From NCBI RefSeq assembly GCF_000263715.2, contig NZ_CM001514.1, forward strand, positions 2,776,936 through 2,840,935: DNA of 64,000 nucleotides. Reading direction: 5' to 3'. The DNA is from Pseudomonas synxantha BG33R (lineage in GTDB: Bacteria; Pseudomonadota; Gammaproteobacteria; Pseudomonadales; Pseudomonadaceae). This document shows, piece by piece, positions 28,225-34,970 of this stretch (the stretch's first letter is position 1; every line of letters begins with the position of its first letter). The position numbers and the translations under genes were made by a program. The notes beneath the pieces are model-generated. The model worked only from the letters and a program-made list of their open reading frames with translations. It was not told where the DNA came from and ran no database searches.

Positions 28225-28671
28225 ATGCGAGTGCTTATTCGAGCGGCGACAGCCGATGATGTCGACACGCTGTGTGCTATTCGCACCTCGGTGGTGCAAA
28301 ACCATCTGAGCCTTGAGCAGATGGCCGAACGGGGGATCACGCCGCCGGTACTGATCGACGCGTTACGCCAAGCGCCTTGCGCCTGGATCGCCGAAGTCAA
28401 CGGCCAGGCCGCCGGATTTTCCATGGTTGATCTGGATGAAGGTGAAGTGTTCGCGATGTTTGTGTTGCCTACACACGAGAACCTGGGCCTGGGACGGCAA
28501 CTGATGGCAGTGGCTGAAGCCGCTTTGTTTGAACGCCACGACAGGCTGTACCTGATCACTGACGGGCGTGGTGAAGTCCGTGCCAACGGTTTCTATCAAC
28601 ACCTGGGCTGGTCCAACGTCGGCCCGGTTGATGGCGACGATGTTCGCTACGAAAAGAGCAGGGCGCCGTAA
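28225..28671 (+). CDS. GNAT family N-acetyltransferase
   Basis: This 148-residue protein has the GNAT core: N-terminal IRAATADDVDTLCAIR, a strand GFSMVDLDEGEVFAMFV, the acetyl-CoA loop LGLGRQLM and a final NGFYQHLGW, typical of motif B. It should transfer an acetyl group to an unknown amine. The ATG at 28225 follows GGAGG. The next small membrane gene begins 4 bp after its stop, suggesting co-transcription. Confidence 0.85.
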   Translation: MRVLIRAATADDVDTLCAIRTSVVQNHLSLEQMAERGITPPVLIDALRQAPCAWIAEVNGQAAGFSMVDLDEGEVFAMFVLPTHENLGLGRQLMAVAEAALFERHDRLYLITDGRGEVRANGFYQHLGWSNVGPVDGDDVRYEKSRAP

Positions 28672-28675
28672 GGTC

Positions 28676-28912
28676 ATGAATGCCCCAAAACCCACATCCT
28701 CCAGCGGCTTGCTGTATCTCGCCGTGGGGGTGCTGTGCCTCGCGGCGCTGCTGGGGTTCTATTTCGTTCAACTCAACGCCCAGGTGGACCGCCAGCGTGA
28801 AGAGGCCGCTGAGCGCCTGGCGCTTTGTCGGCACATGGAGACCGTCGTGGAGGTGAGCGCTGCCAGGCGCGCTGAACTTCAACAGACGTGCAAGCAATTG
28901 AATGAACAGTGA
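28676..28912 (+). CDS. small single-span membrane protein (78 aa)
   Basis: The protein has one hydrophobic helix (GLLYLAVGVLCLAALLGFYF, residues about 11-30) followed by a charged coiled-coil-like tail (QVDRQREEAAERLALC...) with two cysteines. Its function is unknown. It starts 4 bp after the acetyltransferase stop with TAAGG as a weak ribosome site. Confidence 0.55.
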   Translation: MNAPKPTSSSGLLYLAVGVLCLAALLGFYFVQLNAQVDRQREEAAERLALCRHMETVVEVSAARRAELQQTCKQLNEQ

Positions 28913-29086
28913 TTGAACAGTGTGCCGTACCTAATCAATAACCCTTTTTTATAGATGGACTTATGGCACGGGTATAACCGTTACTTGCACCAAAAAGTGG
29001 CACTCATTGTTCCCGTTACCTTAAAAAACATGTGGTTATTGAATGACTTACAGCGCTTTCAATCCGACGAAAGGATTAAAATAATC

Positions 29087-29115
29087 TTGTTACACGTTTT
29101 TACAGTCGCTACTAT
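29087..29115 (+). promoter_or_regulatory. sigma70-type promoter of the candidate sRNA
   Basis: TTGTTA (29087-29092) and TACTAT (29110-29115) are separated by exactly 17 bp. The predicted start is near 29121. Confidence 0.55.
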
Positions 29116-29120
29116 AGCCG

Positions 29121-29190
29121 GGCGTTCACCTCCCACGGTTTATGCATTTTTAAATCCCAAGTTTCCATCAGCTACTTGGGATTTTTTTTT
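29121..29190 (+). ncRNA. candidate small regulatory RNA (~70 nt)
   Basis: A transcript from the promoter at 29087-29115 would begin near GGGCGTTCACCTCCC and end at a strong rho-independent terminator: AATCCCAAGT (29153-29162) pairs with ACTTGGGATT (29174-29183), followed by nine T. The unpaired 5' part carries a CCUCCC stretch that could base-pair with ribosome binding sites. No Rfam family is recognised by eye. Confidence 0.5.
29153..29190 (+). terminator. strong rho-independent terminator
   Basis: A perfect 10-bp stem with an 11-nt loop, with a T9 tract at 29182-29190. Confidence 0.85.
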
Positions 29191-29370
29191 GCCTGGAATT
29201 AAATACGGGCAATAACGGCAGCGATACGGCCTGTCATTCGAAACGCGCTCGTTGCCGGGCGAAATGAGGCATGGCTAACACTTTTGCATCAATCGTCCGG
29301 CCTGCGACAAAACCTCATCTACGCTGTTTGGATCACAACCACCAGGTAGGCCCGCACAAGGGCGCTTGTC

Positions 29371-29619
29371 ATGATCTCGATCGTCGAACTCAACCGCATC
29401 ATGGCCTCGGGGTTCCAGCCTCTTTGCTGCGACTGCACCTTGAACAGCGATGGCTCGTTGCGCATCAGCATCTATGAGCCGCAGTCCGGTCGCGTCGATC
29501 TTTTGTTGACGTGCGTATCCCCTGAGGGCCTGGACAGCATCCGTTCCATCTCAAACCTGATTGGTGAGTTGCGTGCCGAGATCAAGGCCGGGCGCCGTGG
29601 GTTTGCGGCGGTGGGTTAG
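29371..29619 (+). CDS. DUF1652 family protein
   Basis: This 82-residue protein carries the DUF1652 pattern: ELNRIMASGFQPLCCDC, DGSLRISIYEPQSGRVDLLL, then a helix with IGELRAEIKAGR. The family is largely restricted to pseudomonads and has no known function. The start is preceded by a modest ribosome site (AAGGGCGCTTGTC). It is convergent with the Nudix gene, with 15 bp between stops. Confidence 0.8.
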   Translation: MISIVELNRIMASGFQPLCCDCTLNSDGSLRISIYEPQSGRVDLLLTCVSPEGLDSIRSISNLIGELRAEIKAGRRGFAAVG

Positions 29620-29634
29620 TGGCTGTGCGCGGCG

Positions 29635-29997
29635 TCAGAGGCGCCGCAGGAAGGATTTGACGATGTGACGGGTGGCGTCGGTGGTGTCCAGTTCGTCCAG
29701 GGCGCTGTAGGCGTACCACTGGCAGGCAACGATTTCGTTGCACGGCCGCGCCTCCTCGATATTCACCACCGAGGCCTCGAACACGTGGTGCAGCGTGTCG
29801 CGGGCCTTCAGTTCTTGCAAGTACAGCAAGCCATCGACGCTTAATCCGGTTTCTTCTTCCAGCTCGCGTTCGGCGGCGCCCACCGGGCGTTCGTTGCGTT
29901 CTACCTTGCCGCCCGGCAAGGCCCACTTTGATCTGGCCTTGCGCACGAAGAGAATATGCCCTTCATGTTCGCAAATGACGGTTGCCCTAATTTTCAT
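29635..29997 (-). CDS. Nudix hydrolase
   Basis: This 120-residue protein has a complete Nudix box from G30 to L52 (G-x5-E36-x7-R44-E-L-E-E-E49-T-G-L). It would hydrolyse a nucleoside diphosphate derivative; the substrate is unknown. The strand order RATVICEHEGHILFVRK before the box is typical of MutT-like enzymes. The start at 29997 is shared with no other frame. It is transcribed away from the Pho-box promoter next door. Confidence 0.85.
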   Translation of the reverse strand: MKIRATVICEHEGHILFVRKARSKWALPGGKVERNERPVGAAERELEEETGLSVDGLLYLQELKARDTLHHVFEASVVNIEEARPCNEIVACQWYAYSALDELDTTDATRHIVKSFLRRL

Positions 29998-30021
29998 CGT
30001 ATGTGCCCCCGCGCCGGATGA

Positions 30022-30050
30022 ATGTCACAAAAGTGTAATGCAAATGTCAT
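30022..30050 (+). promoter_or_regulatory. Pho box (three phased PhoB half-sites)
   Basis: Three 7-bp direct repeats, ATGTCAC (30022-30028), GTGTAAT (30033-30039) and ATGTCAT (30044-30050), are each separated by 4 bp, the classic PhoB spacing (CTGTCAT-N4-CTGTCAT). A possible -10 (TATGGC) begins 10 bp downstream at 30061. The orientation points to the gene at 30124 and the RNase T2 gene behind it. Confidence 0.7.
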
Positions 30051-30123
30051 GCTAAGTGGTTATGGCGTGCCGGGTTCTGTATGTGGATACTGCCCGATTG
30101 ACGAAGACGAACGAGGGCATTCG

Positions 30124-31101
30124 ATGAAGACCATACGCTGGGGCATGATCGGCTGTGGCAGTGTCACTGAGTTAAAGAGTGGACCCGCTTTCTACAAAGC
30201 GCCAGGTTCGGCATTGGTGGCCGTGATGGGGCGGCGTATCGAGGCGGTGCGCGATTATGCGACGCGGCACGGTATCGCGCGTTTTTATACCGATGCCCAG
30301 GCACTGATCAATGACCCTGAGGTGGATGCGGTCTACATCGCCACACCGCCCGACAGTCACCTTGAATACAGCCTGATGGTGGCAGCGGCGGGCAAGCATT
30401 GCTGCGTCGAAAAGCCCATGTCGCTGAATGCCGAGCAGAGCGCATTGATGCAACGCACCTTCGAGCGCGCCGGGCTGCACCTGTTTGTTTCCTACTATCG
30501 GCGTTCGTTGCCGCGCTTTCAGCAAGTGCGCAGCTGGTTGCAGGAAGGTCGTATCGGTGAGTTGCGGCACCTGACCTGGACCCTGTGCAAGCCTGCCGCT
30601 GCAACTGATGGCAACGCCGCCAATTGGCGCACCGATCCGGCCATTGCCGGTGGCGGCTATTTCGCCGACCTGGCCAGCCACGGGTTCGACCTGTTCCAGT
30701 ACCTGGCCGGGGATATTGTCGAGGTCTCAGGCTTTTCCGCGCGTCAGGCCGGGCGCTACGCGGCAGAGGATGCCGTGACGGCCTGCTGGACCTTCGCCAA
30801 TGGTGCCTTGGGCATGGGCTGCTGGAACTTCGTGGCGGACCGTCGCGAAGACCGTGTCGAATTGATCGGCAGCCGTGGCCGCATTCAGTTTTCAGTGTTC
30901 GAGGACCAGCCATTGCGCCTGGAAGGCGAAACCAGCGAGGTGTTGGAAGTGCCGTGCCATGCGCATATCCAGTGGCACCACGTACTGGGCATGAATGCGC
31001 ATATTCGCGGGGACGCCGAACATCCGTCGCTGGCGATCGAGGCGTTGAAGACCGATATCATCCTGGACAAGGTGTTGCAACGTTACTCCAACCATCCCTA
31101 G
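30124..31101 (+). CDS. Gfo/Idh/MocA oxidoreductase, probably PhoB-controlled
   Basis: This 325-residue NAD(P)-dependent dehydrogenase has the Rossmann motif GMIGCGSVTE at the N-terminus, the catalytic CVEKPMS motif and the later DLASHGFDLFQYL block. The substrate, probably a sugar or polyol, is unknown. The start at 30124 is preceded by GAGGGCATTCG. A Pho box lies about 75 bp upstream. The RNase T2 gene follows after 43 bp, so both may serve phosphate starvation. Confidence 0.8.
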   Translation: MKTIRWGMIGCGSVTELKSGPAFYKAPGSALVAVMGRRIEAVRDYATRHGIARFYTDAQALINDPEVDAVYIATPPDSHLEYSLMVAAAGKHCCVEKPMSLNAEQSALMQRTFERAGLHLFVSYYRRSLPRFQQVRSWLQEGRIGELRHLTWTLCKPAAATDGNAANWRTDPAIAGGGYFADLASHGFDLFQYLAGDIVEVSGFSARQAGRYAAEDAVTACWTFANGALGMGCWNFVADRREDRVELIGSRGRIQFSVFEDQPLRLEGETSEVLEVPCHAHIQWHHVLGMNAHIRGDAEHPSLAIEALKTDIILDKVLQRYSNHP

Positions 31102-31144
31102 CTGCCGCGATAGCGTGAGACTTCATTTTTAAAGGAATACCGGG

Positions 31145-31774
31145 ATGAAATACTGGATGGTGTTGTGGCTCCTGATCGCCACAGTTGCAACTGCGGCGCC
31201 GCGTGACCAAGGGCTGCCGGGGGAGTTTGACTTTTATGTGCTGTCGTTGTCGTGGTCACCGACCTTCTGCTTGACGCACCCAGGCAATGAACAGTGCACG
31301 GGCAAGGGCTATGGGTTTGTGTTACACGGCTTGTGGCCGCAATACGTGCGGGGAGGGTGGCCGGCCTCCTGTGCGCCACAGTCACGCTTGAATGACGAGG
31401 AAATGGACAAGGGCGCGTCAATGTTTCCAACCCGTGCGCTGCTCAAGCACGAGTGGGCCAAGCATGGCACCTGCAGCGGGCTCGAACCGCTGGAGTATCT
31501 GGACAAGACCGACACGGCACTCGGCGCGGTGGTCATTCCGCCGCAACTGCAGCCATTCAATACACCACCGTCGCTACAGGCGCGTGAGATTGAGGACTTG
31601 TTTCGCGAGAGTAACCCGCGCATGGGCAATCACGGCTTGGCAGTGATCTGCAAGGGCAAGGTGCTGTCGGAGGTACGCGTGTGCCTGACCAAGGAGCTGG
31701 CATTCACCGGGTGCCCGCGCAGTGTAAAAAGCCAATGTCGTAGCGGTGATATTCGCATTCCGACGCAGCGCTGA
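31145..31774 (+). CDS. secreted ribonuclease T2 family protein
   Basis: This 209-residue exported endoribonuclease has a signal peptide (MKYWMVLWLLIATVATA, residues 1-17). Active-site block CAS I is VLHGLW (H61) and CAS II is KHEWAKHGTC (residues 101-110, with H102, E103 and H107). Cysteines placed as in the family would give disulfides. In the periplasm or outside it would cut RNA to nucleotides, a source of phosphate. It lies 43 bp after a Gfo/Idh gene, with AAAGGAATACCGGG as ribosome region. Copy C of the long repeat follows. Confidence 0.9.
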   Translation: MKYWMVLWLLIATVATAAPRDQGLPGEFDFYVLSLSWSPTFCLTHPGNEQCTGKGYGFVLHGLWPQYVRGGWPASCAPQSRLNDEEMDKGASMFPTRALLKHEWAKHGTCSGLEPLEYLDKTDTALGAVVIPPQLQPFNTPPSLQAREIEDLFRESNPRMGNHGLAVICKGKVLSEVRVCLTKELAFTGCPRSVKSQCRSGDIRIPTQR

Positions 31775-31813
31775 GCTCAATTGCGGGAGCCAGGTTAAAG
31801 CCAACACTGATCT

Positions 31814-32191
31814 TGTGGGAGGGGGCTTGCTCCCGATGGCGGCCTCAGGGCCGACCAGGATGCTGGATCAGACCGAGTACATATCCGTTATTTGGGTAAC
31901 GGCTGCTATTGGTTCCGCTCTTACAGCGGCTCACTTTTGAAAAGCGCAAAAGTAAGCAAAACGCTCTTGCCCCACCACTCGGCACCTCGCCCAGGCTCGG
32001 TGTGCCCGTAATCCGCCATGGATTTGGGGGGCCGCCGCCACGCGCCATCCATGGCGCGGGGCGGCTAAACCGGCATCCCTGCCGGTTTACCCCCCAAATC
32101 CCTGTCGAATTCCGGCCAGCGTGGTTTGACGGGGCGCCTGAGATCAAAAGCAGATCAAGAGCAAGATCGGCTCGCTTCGCATCGTGGTTAC
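31814..32191 (+). repeat. ~380-bp interspersed structured repeat, copy C
   Basis: It is direct with respect to copy A and inverted to copy B, starting TGTGGGAGGGGGCTTGCTCC and ending CATCGTGGTTAC. It differs from copy A at scattered bases and in the number of AGATCAA/GAGCA units near the right end. It lies between the RNase T2 gene and lexA2. Confidence 0.9.
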
Positions 32192-32287
32192 GGGGTGTGC
32201 GGAAGCTATAAAGTTGTGTAGATATTTATGCGGTGATGACCAGGCAGTTGGTCGCCGACTGACGGTTATTGTCAGAAATTTCCCACA

Positions 32288-32305
32288 GGAGTACAAATGT
32301 ACTCC
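32288..32305 (+). promoter_or_regulatory. LexA2-type operator overlapping ribosome site and start codon
   Basis: GGAGTAC (32288-32294) and GTACTCC (32299-32305) form a perfect 7-bp inverted repeat around AAAT. The GTAC-N4-GTAC core resembles the operator described for the LexA2 of P. putida. The left arm contains the GGAG ribosome site and the right part covers the lexA2 ATG (32297), so binding would block the operon's first codon. Confidence 0.7.
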
Positions 32306-32914
32306 ATGACAAACCTGACTCCCCGCCGTACCGCCATCCTGACTTTCATTCGCGAGCGCATCGCGCACCAAGGTCAGCCCCCCAGCCTCGCCGAGATCGC
32401 CGAGGCGTTCGGCTTCGCCTCGCGCAGCGTCGCCCGCAAGCATGTGGTGGCCTTGACCGAAGCCGGTTTCATTGAGGTCAACCCCAACCAGGCCCGTGGT
32501 ATTCGTTTGCTCAATCAACCCGCGCGTCCCGAGTGGCTGGATGTGCCGGTACTTGGCCGCGTGGCGGCTGGCCGGCCCATCGGTGCCGATGCGGACGTGC
32601 ACAGCCACTTGCAACTGGATCCGGCCACTTTCGCCAAGACCCCTGACTACCTGCTGCGAGTACAGGGTGATTCGATGATCGAAGACGGCATTCTCGACGG
32701 CGATCTGGTGGGCGTACGTCGCAGTGCCGAAGCCTTGAACGGGCAGATTGTGGTGGCGCGTCTGGACGGTGAGGTCACCATCAAGCGCTTCGAGCGCAAC
32801 GGCGAGCGGGTGCGTTTATTGCCGCGCAACCCGGCATATCAACCCATTGTGGTCGGCCCCGACCAGGACTTGGCCATCGAAGGGGTGTTCTGTGGCCTGG
32901 TGAGGCAAGGCTGA
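32297..32914 (+). CDS. lexA2: SOS repressor LexA2 of the mutagenesis cassette
   Basis: This 205-residue LexA has an N-terminal winged helix (SLAEIAEAFGFASRSVARKHV). Self-cleavage would occur at A91-G92 (VAAGRPIG), with catalytic S126 (GDSMIEDG) and K163 (VTIKRF). The spacings equal those of E. coli LexA. It represses its own operon until RecA filaments trigger cleavage. The start at 32297 follows AGGAG; its stop overlaps imuA by one base. As it heads imuA-imuB-dnaE2, it is the cassette-specific LexA2 rather than the housekeeping LexA. Confidence 0.9.
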   Translation: MYSMTNLTPRRTAILTFIRERIAHQGQPPSLAEIAEAFGFASRSVARKHVVALTEAGFIEVNPNQARGIRLLNQPARPEWLDVPVLGRVAAGRPIGADADVHSHLQLDPATFAKTPDYLLRVQGDSMIEDGILDGDLVGVRRSAEALNGQIVVARLDGEVTIKRFERNGERVRLLPRNPAYQPIVVGPDQDLAIEGVFCGLVRQG

Positions 32915-33528
32915 TGGGCGCCGTAGTTGCCCTGGACTCGCTGTTCAATGGCGGGCGAGTCTGGAAGGGCCGGCCCGCCGCACCACCGGCCAGCGTGCAC
33001 CCCACGGGGCTGGCGGCGCTGGATGCGGTGCTGCCCACTGGCGGCTGGCCGGAAGCGGCCTTGAGTGAAATCCTCATGGCCAAGGACGGGGTGGGCGAAT
33101 TGCAACTGGTGCTGCCAACCCTGGCGCGCTTGTCGGCCCTGGGTGAGCGTATTGTGCTGGTGGCGCCGCCCTATACGCCGTATCCCCATGCCTGGCAGAA
33201 CGCCGGGGTAGATGTGCGTCAGCTTTCCATTATCCAGGCCCAGGAGCGCGATGCGCTGTGGGCGGTGGAACAATGCCTGCGCTCCGGCAGTTGCGGTGCG
33301 GTGTTGTGCTGGCCGCGCAAGGCCGATGATCGGGCCTTGCGGCGTTTGCAGGTGGCGGCGGAAACCGGACAGACCCTGGCATTTGCCTGGCGCTCCTTGA
33401 ATGAGGCGGTCAATGCCTCGCCCGCGGCCTTGCGCCTGGCGGTCGAGGCAAAGCCTGCACAAGTGCGCGTGCTCAAGTGCCGGGGCGGGTTGGCCCATCC
33501 GGCACCGATTGCCCTGGCGGGGCATTGA
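32914..33528 (+). CDS. imuA: ImuA, RecA/SulA-like mutasome protein
   Basis: This 204-residue protein resembles a shortened RecA core (PTGLAALDAVLPTGGWPEAAL; LQLVLPTLARLSALGERIVLVAPP). It works with ImuB and DnaE2 in error-prone translesion synthesis after DNA damage. It is second in the lexA2-imuA-imuB-dnaE2 operon, coupled to lexA2 by a TGATG overlap, with 7 bp before imuB. Confidence 0.88.
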   Translation: MGAVVALDSLFNGGRVWKGRPAAPPASVHPTGLAALDAVLPTGGWPEAALSEILMAKDGVGELQLVLPTLARLSALGERIVLVAPPYTPYPHAWQNAGVDVRQLSIIQAQERDALWAVEQCLRSGSCGAVLCWPRKADDRALRRLQVAAETGQTLAFAWRSLNEAVNASPAALRLAVEAKPAQVRVLKCRGGLAHPAPIALAGH

Positions 33529-33535
33529 GGTTGCC

Positions 33536-34951
33536 ATGCGTTGGGTCTGTATCGTATTCCCGCAATTGGCGCTGGACGGGGCGCAGCGTGTGCATCCCGA
33601 ACCCGACCAGCCTCTGGCACTGCTGGCCGGCACGCCGCAGCGGCGGGTGCTGCAAACCGTCAACGCCGCCGCCCGTGCCCTGGGCTTGCGCCCTGGTCAA
33701 TCGTTGACGGCAGCCCATGCCCTGGCCAAGGGCTTTGCCTGTGTGGAATACGACCCTCTGGAAATCGAACGCTTGCAGCAGTTGCTTGCCGCCTGGGCCT
33801 ACCGTTTCAGTTCCCAGGTCAGCCTGTATTACCCGCGCGCCTTGTTGTTCGAGATCGAATCGAGCCTGGGCCTGTTCGGGCCCTGGTCGCAGTTCGAGGC
33901 GCGCTTGCGCAAGGAGTTGACCGACCTTGGCTTTCGTCACCGCATCGTCGCAGCGCCCAACCCGGCGGCGGCGCGGGTGTTGGCAAACCTTTACGATGGC
34001 CTGGCCGTGGCCGATGACAACGCCTTGATGCAGGCCCTGGCGCCACTGCCTGTCGACCGCGCCGGTCTTGACCCGCAGGCCGCCACCGCCTTGTCACGCA
34101 TGGGCCTGCGCACCCTGGCCCAGGTGCAGGCATTGCCGCGGCATACCCTGGCGCGACGCTTTGACGCCAGCCTGCTCAAGCACCTCGACGCCCTGAGCGG
34201 GCAACGCCCCTTGGCCCTGGCGTTCTATCAGCCGCCGGACCAGTTCGAGGCGCGCATCGAGTTGAACTTCGATGTGCAATCCCACCAGGCCTTGCTGTTT
34301 CCATTACGGCGCTTGACCGGCGATTTGTCGGCCTTCCTTTGCGGGCGCGACAGTGGCGTGCAGGGCTTTGACCTGCACCTGGAACATGCCCAGGCGCCCG
34401 ACAGCGTGATCAAGGTGGGCTTGCTCAGTGCCGAGCGTGAGCCTTTGATGCTGTTCGAACTGGCCCGTGGGCGCCTGGAGCAGGTCCAGGTCACCTCGCC
34501 GGTGCGCGGTTTGCGCCTGGTGGCCGAGGACTTGCCGGTGTTCGTGCCCCAGCGCCAGGACCTGTTCGACGACCGCCCGCAGCAAACCCTGCCGTGGGAA
34601 CAATTGCGCGAACGCCTGCGCGCGCGCCTGGGGGATGAGGCGGTGCAGGGCTTGCGCTTTCACGCCGACCATCGCCCCGAATGTGCCTGGCAAGCCGCGA
34701 CCGACAGCCGTCCATGCCCGAGCTTGAACAAGGTGCGGCGCCCCGGCTGGTTGTTGTCCGAACCGACGCTGCTGGCCGAGCAGGGCGTGCACATTCTGAT
34801 GGGCCCGGAGCGCATCGAATCCGGCTGGTGGGATGGCGCCGATATCCGCCGCGACTATTACCTGATCCAGACCCGCGCCGGCCAGCAAGGCTGGGCCTAC
34901 CGCAATGTGGGGTGCAGCGATGGACTGTGGCTGCAAGGCTGGTTTGCATGA
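33536..34951 (+). CDS. imuB: ImuB, Y-family polymerase-like mutasome scaffold
   Basis: This 471-residue protein is related to DinB/UmuC polymerases. It starts [14 protein letters not shown], where active polymerases have an acidic metal-binding pair, and shows the Y-family palm/finger ([19 protein letters not shown]) and thumb helix-hairpin ([20 protein letters not shown]) regions. In known cassettes ImuB is catalytically dead and tethers DnaE2 to the beta clamp. The candidate clamp contact was not pinned down here. It is followed by dnaE2 19 bp later. Confidence 0.88.
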   Translation: MRWVCIVFPQLALDGAQRVHPEPDQPLALLAGTPQRRVLQTVNAAARALGLRPGQSLTAAHALAKGFACVEYDPLEIERLQQLLAAWAYRFSSQVSLYYPRALLFEIESSLGLFGPWSQFEARLRKELTDLGFRHRIVAAPNPAAARVLANLYDGLAVADDNALMQALAPLPVDRAGLDPQAATALSRMGLRTLAQVQALPRHTLARRFDASLLKHLDALSGQRPLALAFYQPPDQFEARIELNFDVQSHQALLFPLRRLTGDLSAFLCGRDSGVQGFDLHLEHAQAPDSVIKVGLLSAEREPLMLFELARGRLEQVQVTSPVRGLRLVAEDLPVFVPQRQDLFDDRPQQTLPWEQLRERLRARLGDEAVQGLRFHADHRPECAWQAATDSRPCPSLNKVRRPGWLLSEPTLLAEQGVHILMGPERIESGWWDGADIRRDYYLIQTRAGQQGWAYRNVGCSDGLWLQGWFA

Positions 34952-34970
34952 ACCCTGGAGCGAGTCGCGC

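Larger units (their letters stand above)
28913..29370. other. 458-bp AT-richer gap holding a candidate small RNA
   Basis: Apart from the candidate sRNA described separately, the gap holds a weak 86-codon frame (28955-29215) that runs through the sRNA promoter and terminator. It lacks a ribosome site and is not called as a gene. The base composition is clearly lower in GC than the surroundings. Confidence 0.5.

Noticed and set aside
28955..29215. 86-codon plus-strand frame
   Set aside because: No ribosome site, AT-rich composition, and it crosses the promoter and terminator of the candidate sRNA.
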